Position numbers and translations under genes: made by a program. The notes beneath the pieces were generated by a model. That model did no database searches. It was given only the letters and a program-made list of their open reading frames with translations, and was not told the DNA's origin. This document shows, piece after piece, positions 46,614 through 56,149 of a stretch of DNA of 64,000 bases. The stretch is from positions 1-64,000 of the forward strand of contig NC_060201.1 of assembly GCF_020623625.1 (NCBI RefSeq). The letters run 5' to 3'. The first letter of the stretch is position 1. Each line of letters begins with the position of its first letter. This DNA comes from Saccharomycodes ludwigii. Lineage: Eukaryota > Ascomycota > Saccharomycetes > Saccharomycodales > Saccharomycodaceae.

Positions 46614-46830
46614 GATCACTTTTGTAACCGAATATTTGTTTCCAATAATATCTAATATGTTTATTTTATTTTATTTTTTTTAAGTTCGTCATTTTTTTTG
46701 TCTTTATTCCATCCAAATTTGATATTTTTTATCTTCCTATTTTAAAGTTCGTATTTTATATTTTTAAAATAACTAAGTTTTTGTAAACTAAGTTGTTTTT
46801 GTTTTTAATAAAAAGTTTTTTTTATTTTAT

Positions 46831-48678
46831 TTTATGGTTTCTTTTTTTAATTTTGAATTGATTCTTTTTTCTTTGTAGGCTCAAAAATAACTTTTTTCTT
46901 TCACACAAACATCGTTCTAATTATAATCTTAACCTTCAATTAACAAATGAAAGAAACATTTAAAACTATGAAAAACAATATAAGTCCATTCACTTAAGGA
47001 GGAGACAAGTTTGTGGTATATAACTCCTGTGTATGCTTTAAACCAAAAAGTACAAACTGTAAAGTATGCTTATACTAGACAAAAGTATTTTTATTTTATA
47101 ACAAGAACCACTAATTAATTCTCATATCCGTTTTTGTTTTTTGTTTAATCGACATATTTTATCTTTTATTGTTACAAGTATTGATTGGTTGTTGATATTG
47201 GCATGTGTAGAGTTGCTAATTCCTTATTGTTCCCTTTTTCTATTTTTACAGCAGAATACAAATTATGATATCTTGTAACATCGTTTCTTTAATAAAGTGG
47301 TTATCACATTTAACAAATTGTTGAGTATACTAAAAGGGAGAATGCAGTTCTTAAACGTCTAAGGATAGAGATGCGTTTAAAAATAACATTGGAAACCACT
47401 AATTATTGTTTTCAATACTTTATCCACTTTACAATTTTAAATGAGGTAACACAATTCAGTATTTTTAGTTTATTTGTCGCTCGATGCTAAATAAAATAAA
47501 TTTTAAATTATCATTAGTATTAATAAAAATCTGATCTAAGCCTAATTTAACATATCCACTTGATTTTACAACATCTACTATTGTGCTAGTTGGAATAAAA
47601 AAAAAAGTAAAGCATAGTATTAAAACTAATTATTACTTTTTCCATTAAAATCTGTTATTTGTTCCTGGTTTATTTCTGTTAGGTGATTTATTAGAAGTAA
47701 GTGCGCTACCCGTTGTTACAAGGGTATGGTTTTTCTAATATATGTTTTTTGATCAAATTATATGGTAGCCTGGTGCAGTTATAAGTTCCCACAAGTGTTG
47801 TCATTGCAGATGTTTCAACCCATTTTTATCCTTGTTTTGTCCTTGGCATATGCATTACATGTTGGTTATACTGTTCTGTTAAATAATAACGTTGAAATGT
47901 TGTTGTTGATGCAGCAATCCAATAAAAAAGACAAACTGAAAAAAAAAAAAAAGTTTTTGCAGCCACTTCAAAAAAAAAAAAAAATTGTTTTCGTAGAAAA
48001 TGCAAAAAAAAAAAAAAGTTATAAATTATTACTTCATTTTCAAAGCAAACATCAAAGAGTACTTTATTATATAACCATTAAGAGAAATTCAAAAGATAAA
48101 ATAGTCTTTGGCTAAATTGAAAAAATTTTATAACATATATCATATCTAAACGCTGATTTAAAAATGAGTACCAAATCATGAAAATTATAACACCAACTTA
48201 ACAAAAATTAAACATTTACAGATCACATGTTGGTAGTTGAACAGACTGGAGGAGGGGGAAATTAGATACAAATGAATGGAGTATTTTTTTAGTGGTACAA
48301 CATTATCAACAAAGTTACTGAAAAGAATAAATTTTTAAAAGTGTTTTGTGTTGTTGTTTTTCCAGTTTACTAACCAAGGTGGAATAGTAAAGATATTAAC
48401 TTTCCCCTTTCTGCTTAGTAAACAATATGTTTAATTAACTGCAGATATCACCAAGTGAATTACTATTTTCAATATATTAGACTCAAAAATGCTAACTAGA
48501 ATTTGATTGTTGCTAGTTTGAATTAAAAATATAGTCAAATAATCTAATGACAACATCTACGTACATTTTGTTTTTTCATAAAATATTAAAATCAATTCAT
48601 TACACACACACACACACACAAAAAAAAAAGAAGATATAAATATAAACGTAAATCTGAAACACAGATCACAAAGCACTT
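46831..48678. other. Gene-free stretch
   Basis: No supported gene. A 117-codon open frame at 47762-48115 is mostly lysine runs from poly-A and is not believed. An (AC)n microsatellite lies at about 48603-48620. 3' ends of both flanking genes face this interval, so transcription terminators are expected here, but no specific signal was chosen. Confidence 0.5.
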
Positions 48679-49536
48679 TTACTTTCTAGCCAAAATATAA
48701 AAAGTCCCCCATTCAACTCTTAACTTAGTATCATCAGTCCAACCAAATTCTTCTTTCAACTCGCCAACAAACATATCAGCAATATTTTTCCCTTCTCCTC
48801 CATATTTTTGTTGCCAATTGTGGTAGGCACTCCAACTATACAAATATTTTCTAAAATCAGCCATGGTATAGTCATCTCTAGCAATTTGGAAAGCAGTCTT
48901 TTTGTTACTTTTCATTGGAACATAGTCAATTTTAATCACGTCTGAGAAAAGATCAGTTGGTAACTTAATATCCCTGCAAAAATTCCTCAAATATGATTTA
49001 CCAGGCTGTTGCCAGCATGGGCCCATGTATCTATCATCGTCAAAAACAAATTTCTCATAAATTTCGTTTGCCTTTGGATAATCAAGAAACCTTGGTTCGA
49101 CATAAGCCCAAATAGCCAACGTGCCATTAGTTTTCAAAACTTTATAAGCTTCCTTAAAGAACTTGTCTGTATCAAACCAATGAATGGCTTCTGCACAAGT
49201 GATTAAATCAACTGAATCTAGTGGAAGAACAGAGCTCAGGTTTTCAGCTTTACAACACAAAAATTTTATAGTTTTGTCAGTGTTTTTTTGTTCAAATTCT
49301 TTTTTTAGTTCGTTAGCTGGTTCTAACATCTTACTTGAAGGATCAGTACCAATAACATGATGGAAGTATTTCAATAAAGGGAAAGTTCCAATACCAGTAC
49401 CACAACCAACGTCAACTGCAGTTTCTCTTTCACCCTTATGATATGAAAGAATGGCGTTATATAAAGATTCAGGGTATGTTGGTCTGTTATCCTTGTAATG
49501 TTTTGAATCAAACTTTTGGTCTGCAAATGTAGACAT
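48679..49536 (-). CDS. SAM-dependent methyltransferase, trans-aconitate methyltransferase-like
   Basis: A 285-residue class-I methyltransferase resembling S. cerevisiae Tmt1 (299 residues) along its whole length. Tmt1 transfers methyl from S-adenosylmethionine to trans-aconitate and 3-isopropylmalate in the cytosol. Visible are the shared N-terminus MSTF...HYKDNRPTYPESLY, SAM-binding motif I VDVGCGTGIG (41-50), VIGTDPSSKML (61-71), the EAIHWFD block (about 115-121), the GPCWQQPGKSYLRN segment, and the C-terminal WSAYHNWQQKYGGE. All are counterparts of Tmt1 segments. The yeast relative Crg1 is the alternative. The product is predicted cytosolic. A TATA-like TATATAAA on the minus strand at 49682-49689 lies about 150 bp before the start. 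Confidence 0.85.
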   Translation of the reverse strand: MSTFADQKFDSKHYKDNRPTYPESLYNAILSYHKGERETAVDVGCGTGIGTFPLLKYFHHVIGTDPSSKMLEPANELKKEFEQKNTDKTIKFLCCKAENLSSVLPLDSVDLITCAEAIHWFDTDKFFKEAYKVLKTNGTLAIWAYVEPRFLDYPKANEIYEKFVFDDDRYMGPCWQQPGKSYLRNFCRDIKLPTDLFSDVIKIDYVPMKSNKKTAFQIARDDYTMADFRKYLYSWSAYHNWQQKYGGEGKNIADMFVGELKEEFGWTDDTKLRVEWGTFYILARK

Positions 49537-50385
49537 TTTCTTTTTTTATTTTTTTTTTTGAGGTTTTGTTAATATAGTGACAACTATATAGTTTTTTTCT
49601 TAACAAAAGTGTAGGGTTTCAAAGCAAGGGATACATTTCATCAACAATAATCCACAGTAGATATCTTTTGGTCTTACTCCTTTTATATAATTAAATTACG
49701 AAGAATGGTCTTAAGATATAAAACAAATCTTAAAGTTTAGGAGCGATTATTTTTTTATTTTTAAGGGGTAAGATCAGATTTTCCTTGCCAGTTTTCGTCG
49801 GTAATGGCAGAACAAAAAGGTTCCGTTTGTTTACATAGATATATACCGTTTTATTATCTCAGTAATTCACAATTGTTGGTGTAGTTTATATGATTTGTTG
49901 CCGCGCCACCATGTGATTTGTACTAGATTTACACTCTAAACAAATAAGCTTGTACCTCTCCCTTTTTTAATGTTCATGGTACGTCGTTTATTTTAGAATA
50001 AACACACAAAACGAGTACCCCTATATCGGTTGCTATCCGAACAACGCATATCCGTACATTTCGTACTTTTGCTTTTAATAGTATGTTAAAAAAAGATATG
50101 ATTCTTTCACGTTACTCACATTTTAATACTATTATTTTTTTCATAACAAACGAGGTCATATAAAAAAAAGAGGTAATAAATCTAATCTAATCATAAAAAA
50201 CAAAAGACTAACAAATTTCTTCTTTTTTTTAATATTTTTTTTAGATAAGTGATTTGAAGTGCAAAAAAGAATACACTAGAAATCATTTCATCGCATTAAA
50301 AATCTTGCACAATACTTATTAAGAATGGCAGTTCATTAACACACACGTACATAATATTATATATACCAGTATATAAATCCATATT
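49537..50385. promoter_or_regulatory. Intergenic: methyltransferase promoter and THI5 3' end
   Basis: Both neighbouring genes are on the minus strand, so this holds the upstream region of the methyltransferase and the 3' end of THI5. It includes TATATAAA (minus, 49682-49689), CGTTTGTTTACAT at about 49827 and 49 bp of clustered CCG/CGTAC words near 50035-50070. A 35-bp phrase at 50174-50208 recurs at 61389-61423. Confidence 0.45.
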
Positions 50386-51414
50386 TCAATGTTTCAATGG
50401 AACAACTAATCTCTTGAAAGACCCCTCGTCTCTGCATTTTTCTTGATGAATACCCATCAATCTTTGGGCTTCTAATGGATCCTCCACTTCGTTGGGTTCT
50501 GGCCACGACAAATATTCATTGGTGTAATTGGACTTGTAATCCAATGGCAAAATCTCCAATCTCTTACCGTACCCAGTAACTTTTTTCCAATCACGATGCA
50601 CATTGTACAAAGAACTGGAAAAGTAAGCAAAACATCTTTGGTATTGTTTGTAAGCCAAATCAGTATTCAATTGTGGTTTCAAATCTGTATATGTAGCCCA
50701 AGATTGTTCTGGGTGGTTCAAAACGTCATCAGTGGCCTTTTTAATAGCAATCAAAAACTTTCTAACTTTGTCTCCATTCTTGGCCAAAAATTCATCATTA
50801 CAAATGTACAAAATAGTACAGAAACAGCAACAACCCAAACAAGCCAACTTGTCAATTCTCAACATTTGAACATCAGTAACTGGTCTGCCATGCTTTTTGC
50901 AGTATTCTTCCAATTCCACTTGTTGAATACATTCAATACCAATACCAGCATGAATCTTGCCCTCGATGATGTATTTGGCAACATTCATACCACATCTAAC
51001 AGCAGTGTAGTCGTTTGGTGTCATACCATAATGCTTGGTCAATTCGTCCAATTGGATCTTACCAAATTCACCAACATAACCAATCTTTTTACCCTTCAAA
51101 GATTGGAAATCTTCAGTGATACCGCTGCCTTTCAAATACAATAACCCAGTGAATGGTTCGTCTAACAAAGAGGCAACAGAAGTAACAGGGAACCCTCTAG
51201 CTTTAGCGGCCAAAGTGTGAATCATAGCTTTCAAACCCATGTCGACTTTACCAGACCCAATTAATTCAGTTACATCGGATGGATTGCTTGGTTCCAAAAT
51301 AGCAATATCTAAGCCTTGCTCTTTGAAGTATCCCTTGGTTTGAGCCAAATAAATTGGAATGTGGTATGCAGCAGCTTGCCAGTTAAGTAAAAAGGTGATT
51401 TTATCAGTGGACAT
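50386..51414 (-). CDS. THI5: HMP-P synthase of thiamine synthesis (THI5/NMT1 family)
   Basis: A 342-residue protein collinear with S. cerevisiae Thi5 (340 residues). The family builds hydroxymethylpyrimidine phosphate, the pyrimidine half of thiamine, from pyridoxal phosphate and an active-site histidine of the enzyme itself. That histidine is used up, making it a single-turnover enzyme. Key residues are present at the family positions: Lys62 (PLP lysine) and His66 (donor) in [13 protein letters not shown], and the cysteine-rich iron-linked motif CCCFC at 195-199. The start [13 protein letters not shown] is the family start. One local change is [10 protein letters not shown] where S. cerevisiae has NWQPTPYHIP. 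A TATA box TATATAAA (minus, 51502-51509) lies about 90 bp upstream, typical of the strongly thiamine-repressed THI genes. Cytosolic. Nothing suggests that it is broken. Confidence 0.95.
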   Translation of the reverse strand: MSTDKITFLLNWQAAAYHIPIYLAQTKGYFKEQGLDIAILEPSNPSDVTELIGSGKVDMGLKAMIHTLAAKARGFPVTSVASLLDEPFTGLLYLKGSGITEDFQSLKGKKIGYVGEFGKIQLDELTKHYGMTPNDYTAVRCGMNVAKYIIEGKIHAGIGIECIQQVELEEYCKKHGRPVTDVQMLRIDKLACLGCCCFCTILYICNDEFLAKNGDKVRKFLIAIKKATDDVLNHPEQSWATYTDLKPQLNTDLAYKQYQRCFAYFSSSLYNVHRDWKKVTGYGKRLEILPLDYKSNYTNEYLSWPEPNEVEDPLEAQRLMGIHQEKCRDEGSFKRLVVPLKH

Positions 51415-51501
51415 TTTGTTCTTTTTTGTTCTTGCTTGTTGATCTTTGTGTTTTTAGAAAGGAAAGGAAAGCAAATATCTTGATGATAATTATCCATGGC
51501 C

Positions 51502-51509
51502 TTTATATA
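51502..51509 (-). promoter_or_regulatory. TATA box of THI5
   Basis: TATATAAA on the minus strand followed by GG, about 90 bp before the THI5 start, a normal yeast distance. Confidence 0.6.
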
Positions 51510-51953
51510 CGTTTCATTTTACATTTTTATTTGTTCATTTCCTCCCCTGTTGAGTAGAAGTATTCAAAAAAAATAAAAGAACGTGGATTATAAATCTTTG
51601 TATTTTGAATTCATAAGCTATGCCTTATTATTGGATTTTATTTTTTTGTTAGCATGTTTGTAAAGATGTCTAGTTTATTATTCAAATGTTTAAGGTAATT
51701 TTTTTTCTTATGTTTTTTTTTTTTATTAGGCGCAGAAAAAAAAAAATATAAAATTGTGTTGCATAATATTTTGATGTTGTAGTAAAAACCTAAATATAAA
51801 AAGGAGAATGAATATTTTTTCTTCAAAGTATTTGAAAAAAGTTAATAACAATGCATAAGAGACTATACATGATATACTTTAATATATTGACAAAGTTAGT
51901 TGTTTTTTAGTCACTTTTTATACGTAATGATATACTTGTTTGAATATTATTAT

Positions 51954-52467
51954 TGTTGGAATAACTCGTTGTCTAGGTTGTTACCCGGTGTCGAACTATT
52001 ATTTTCTTCTACCGGCATTTCTGTATTAGGTTCTTCACTCATTGTCATAAGAGTATACTTTCTTGTTCTGTATTATGAGGCCGTTGATCATATATTTATT
52101 ATTGTTGCTTGACTTTAATGCATATTAGTCTATTTGTTATTGGATTTCTTGTTCTGTAATATCACTTCCATAGTACTTGTAGTTCACATCATTGTTCGGG
52201 GATTATTACTCATTTACTGGTTGCTCACGTAAAACTTGTTTTATTGCAACATATTCGTGGTTGATAACATAGCTATATTGCTATTATTAGGATACCTAAT
52301 CATTACACTTTGCTGTGTTTGACAACCCCTATATTGTTCTCATCATGAAATGCGCCTCGTGTTATGTAATTATGTTCTTGCTACCATTAACACGCATTTT
52401 ATTATGTCGCTGGCAGAAAGGCCTTACAGTGAGTTTACATTTTATACGATAGGAATATGCCCTAACA
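51954..52467 (-). mobile_element. LTR, family C, diverged
   Basis: A 514-bp minus-strand LTR starting TGTTAGGGCATATTCC and ending TTATTCCAACA. It keeps the family-C gag-start segment (MSEEPNTEMPVEENN and a match to NELFQ) and the 5' block around GTATAAAATG. It is shorter than the copy at 22697 and no target duplication was seen, so it is an older remnant. It lies in the space between THI5 and the dehydrogenase gene. Confidence 0.8.
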
Positions 52468-52526
52468 CTTTTTGTAAGTTTGAAGATTTATATTTTATAA
52501 TAGTTGTTAATGCAGTTTCTATTTAT

Positions 52527-52559
<33 letters not shown>

Positions 52560-52981
52560 TTTTTTAGCGTTTTGTAGAAAATAATATTTTAGTAATGTTA
52601 ATATTATAAAACAATCGAGAGGATTAATCATCCCCAAACACCTTAACAAGAACTATATAAATATATATATATGTGACCGTAGACATGCTGCAGAACAAGT
52701 TGGAAAAAATTTTATCCTGTGTAGGCGGTTTTTTTTTTCGTTGGAAACTTTGGATACAAGGCTTACGTATTCCAAAAAACAAATACTAAAAAAATTTTCT
52801 ACAAAACCCTAAAAAACAAAAAAAAGTAACAAATAAAAACTGAATTAGCAGTTATTATAAAATATAAATTGTCAAATTTAAAGAAAAGAAAATAAAAAAT
52901 AAAAAAATAAAATAATATAAAGTTAAGCCTTCAACGCATATTATTTAAATATGTCTCCTTGATTATCTAACCACCTATATG
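52468..52981. other. Intergenic stretch downstream of the dehydrogenase gene
   Basis: No gene. It contains a T run of about 30 at 52529-52558 and an A-rich 3' flank of the dehydrogenase. A GC-richer patch at about 52672-52735 (GTGACCGTAGACATGCTGCAG, then GTGTAGGCGG and T9) is not explained. Confidence 0.45.
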
Positions 52982-54004
52982 TTAAAAATATTGTTTAATT
53001 TGTTCTTCGACATATTCCCAAATTTTTAAGCCAGCCCCATTACTTAACCCTAATTTAATATCTTCTCTTGGTTCATGTACTTCTCCAAAAGGTACAACGT
53101 ATTCGCCTTGTTTGGATAGATCCGGTGACAAAGCAGCATATAACTCAGAATAAGCACCATACTTAGAATCCCAAAAAAGTCTTTTAGCAATATTCTTTAC
53201 GACAAAAGAATAGTCTCTAGTTAACTCAGTTTTCAAAATACCAGGGAAACAAGAAGTAGAAATGATGCCATATTTGTCTGCATGGTTTAGATCTGCCCAT
53301 ATTTTAGCTTGATAAATATTAATAGCTTTTGATTGACCATATAAAACCGAGGAACTTGGTCTACTACTAACATCTTTATATGTTGGATCATCCCAATTCA
53401 CCCCATAATTAGAGGGAGAACTAAAATGAGCCAAAGAACTAACCCAAACAATTCTTTTTAAACTAGAATCCTTTTTCAAAAAAAGAGGATCCAAGAAATG
53501 TTGTAACAATTGAGGACCCATAACATTGGTGGCAAACATAGCTTCAATCCCGTCCTCATTGCTCAAATCATTACGAGAGGACATTAATCCAGCGTTATGT
53601 ATAATAAGATTTATTGTTTTACCCTCTAGCTTATTCTGTAAGCTTAAACCTGTTTGCTTAACAGTTTCAAATTTAGTAAAATCACAACCAGCAATAATTT
53701 GCAATTTTTCCTTAGATACTTGCGTTTCTTTAATTAAATTTTCAGCTGCCAAGTCACCTCTTGATTGGGTTCTCACGACACCAATAACCGTACAATTCTT
53801 GGCAAGCAAAAGTTTACACACTTCATAACCAATACCTGTATTCATACCAGTTACAATAGCTAATTTATCACTTAAATCGGGGTAATCCTTTTCAGTGAAT
53901 TTGGGTAAATTTGGTCTAATTGCATAATAGTATTCTTTAATTGAGTAGAGCATACTACACCTTGGAACAGGTGGTAATGTTGATTGATCGACAGTGGTAC
54001 TCAT
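52982..54004 (-). CDS. Short-chain dehydrogenase/reductase, Env9-like
   Basis: A 340-residue classical-type SDR with a Rossmann fold. Visible are the cofactor-binding TGMNTGIG (52-59), an arginine after the second strand (VVRTQSR, about 77-82) that suggests NADP(H), and NAG (137-139). The catalytic Ser lies around 189-190 (WVSS), with Tyr222 and Lys226 in YGQSK. After the catalytic lysine a PG motif (CFPGILKTEL) is typical. It most resembles fungal retinol-dehydrogenase-like proteins such as yeast Env9, a lipid-droplet oxidoreductase, in length and the N-terminal segment before the fold; the substrate cannot be read from sequence. No clear membrane helix was seen. It stands alone between two family-C LTR remnants, divergent from THI20. 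The start at 54004 gives the usual N-terminal spacing. Confidence 0.8.
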   Translation of the reverse strand: MSTTVDQSTLPPVPRCSMLYSIKEYYYAIRPNLPKFTEKDYPDLSDKLAIVTGMNTGIGYEVCKLLLAKNCTVIGVVRTQSRGDLAAENLIKETQVSKEKLQIIAGCDFTKFETVKQTGLSLQNKLEGKTINLIIHNAGLMSSRNDLSNEDGIEAMFATNVMGPQLLQHFLDPLFLKKDSSLKRIVWVSSLAHFSSPSNYGVNWDDPTYKDVSSRPSSSVLYGQSKAINIYQAKIWADLNHADKYGIISTSCFPGILKTELTRDYSFVVKNIAKRLFWDSKYGAYSELYAALSPDLSKQGEYVVPFGEVHEPREDIKLGLSNGAGLKIWEYVEEQIKQYF

Positions 54005-54336
54005 TGTATTTATTTTGTTATATTTTGTCCTGAGTATCCTTTTATTTTGTATTCATTAGTCTTAAAAATTAAATTAGTTTCAGAGAAATGTATCGGCAAG
54101 ATGAAAAGACTTTTTTTTTTGCCACCCCCTAAAAGAAAATATAATCGAGTCACTTTTTAAAACATGAAGAAATGTAAAGACCGAAGAATTTTACACGAGT
54201 GTGTTTTCTTGTATGTTCAATGATAACCCGGCTAGAAACACACATATTAAAACAAGTAATTTCTTTGAGTGTGTTTTCCATCGTTTTTTTTTTTTTTTTT
54301 ATTTTATTTTTATTTTATTTATTTTTATTTTTATTA
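54005..54336. other. Upstream region of the dehydrogenase gene
   Basis: No gene. A TATA-like AATAAAAGG on the minus strand lies near 54038-54046. A T/TA-rich run at 54281-54334 borders the LTR fragment. Confidence 0.4.
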
Positions 54337-54626
54337 GAATAGTTCGTTGTCCGGGTTGTTCACCTAAAGCTTATTTTATTGCAACATTTCTTATGGTTGG
54401 TAATATACTTGTATTACTAGCATTGGGATTCCTGTCTATTACATGTTGTTGTAATTTACAATCTCTATATGTTCTTACTATGGATTGCGCCTCGTGTTAC
54501 ACATGTAATTATGTATAGATGTTATCTATATTGTGTTCTTATTCTCGACATTATTAATATGCGTATCGCTAGCAAAATTGTCTTGCAGCGAGTTTGCATT
54601 TTATACGGTAGGCGTATGTCCTAACA
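54337..54626 (-). mobile_element. LTR fragment, family C
   Basis: A minus-strand family-C LTR piece of about 290 bp. Its outer end reads TGTTAGGACATACGCC, followed by the GTATAAAATGCAAACTCGCTGCAAGACAATT block shared with 22697. Its other end keeps a short match to the CGAACTATT end region. It is an old remnant. Confidence 0.75.
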
Positions 54627-56149
54627 AAAAAAAATACTAGATTCAAAAGCGAATTTTTTTTTTTCTTTGGACGGATATGCTACATAGATTCGGATTAACT
54701 AGAAGGAATATTAGTGAACTGCATCCCTTTAGGCTAGAGACCGTGGTAAAAAAAAAAAAAAAAAAAGCTTGCTATTATAATTTAAAATTAACACTCAATA
54801 CCTTAGATTCAGTAGTTTATTCAACATCAACAGCAAATAAGGAACCAACACAGTCGATAATCAATATCAAAATGGATTAGTGGGATGCTAAAATTGTATA
54901 AGCCTTTCGTAATAACAATGCAGATATATTCATAACTATTTTTCTTTATTATTAAAATCAAAAGCTTATATACAAATTTAAACTAAGTTTCAATTACTAA
55001 GGATTATTGTTGGTGTGTGATAAACGATAGCGATTAAACTTTGAGCTAGAACTAGTTACACGTTTACTTAGTCCATAACTGTGGGATAAAGAATGGAGCT
55101 GAATTACTAATAAAGCTTTTATATATATATTATTATTAAACGGAAAATGAGTTTTATTTCTTGTCCGATGTACAGCTGATATTGTCTAACAATTTTTTCC
55201 CCCCTGTATATTCATAAGTGTGTAAGATAGTTGTGTATTAGACATTCAGTTTTTTTTTTCTTTTTTCAGATAAAAAATGGGTCTTTCTATGGTTGTTCCA
55301 TCTTTCGATGGTGATTTATTGTGATTATTTTTTAATGATAAAATTTACCTAGTAATTATAATTATATTTATACATATAAAATAGTAACAATCAACTCCAA
55401 TTTAACATCGTGTTTTTAGATATTTCTAATCCATTACATATAATCAATAAGTTTTTTCAAAGATGTCCAAGTTTCTTATAGATTAGTTAGCGGTAGAAAT
55501 GAAAAGACCAACTTGTGCCAGTAAACACCTACATTAGTCTTATGCAAAGTTACTGAAAATAAAAACCATTTTCCATATCTTTTATTTTAACACTTAAAAT
55601 TGTCTTTATATTATTATTATTATTATTTTACTAGTGCAATAAAGTACCCATATTTCTTTTTTTTTTTTTTACGTTGTATCTTGATTTTAATTTAAGATAG
55701 CTATAAAAGAAAAAAATATTATTTAATGGATATCTTTTAAATATTCAAAAATTTAAATGTCACCGAAAATATATTTTTTTTTTTTAAAGCGCGTTCAAAA
55801 AATATTCAAATTAGTTTGTGAATATTGTCATTTTGTTTGATATATGCACATATCTACATTTTTCCAGATATATAGTACTAATAGTACGAAATAATATATA
55901 TGTCGTTATTAAAATTTTTATGAGGAATATAACTAGTGACTTATTCAAGGGGGAAAAAAAATCAGGTTTTCTTACAAAGATATATAAATACTAATGCTTG
56001 TGTCTTCCAAAAACTCGCTGTTTTTCTTTCTTCGATCCATGTATCAGATCTTTTTATCACAAGATCTATAAATTTTTAATAAAAATAATAAATATTATTG
56101 TTAATCTGGTTGCTAAAAAAAAAAAAAAGGAAAGTCAACTACTTGCAGA
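54627..56149. promoter_or_regulatory. Long upstream region of THI20
   Basis: No supported gene. It includes a candidate short LTR (55008-55191), A/T runs, and the THI20 core promoter with TATATAAATA at 55981-55990, about 165 bp before the ATG. An A run lies directly upstream of the start (56115-56128). Confidence 0.45.
55008..55191 (-). mobile_element. Candidate short solo LTR, unassigned family
   Basis: 184 bp on the minus strand that begins TGTTAGACAATATC, contains a TATATATATAAAAG box, and ends CACACACCAACA. The flanks ATTAT and ATTTT match at 4 of 5 bases, like an eroded target duplication. No second copy is in the window, so the call rests on the ends alone. Confidence 0.35.

Larger units (their letters stand above)
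34708..46830 (+). repeat. Right arm of the flocculin inverted duplication
   Basis: An inverted copy of 24530-28470, containing the long upstream region, the intact flocculin gene and about 220 bp of shared 3' flank. Shared landmarks in reversed order include GCTATTGCTGAAAATAGAC (about 34719), the palindrome units, AGTGGATGCTAC (about 36712) and the start region GCATGTTAACCCTATT (37363). Confidence 0.85.

Noticed and set aside
47762-48115. 117-codon frame downstream of the flocculin
   Set aside because: The product is dominated by lysine runs from poly-A tracts and has no domain.
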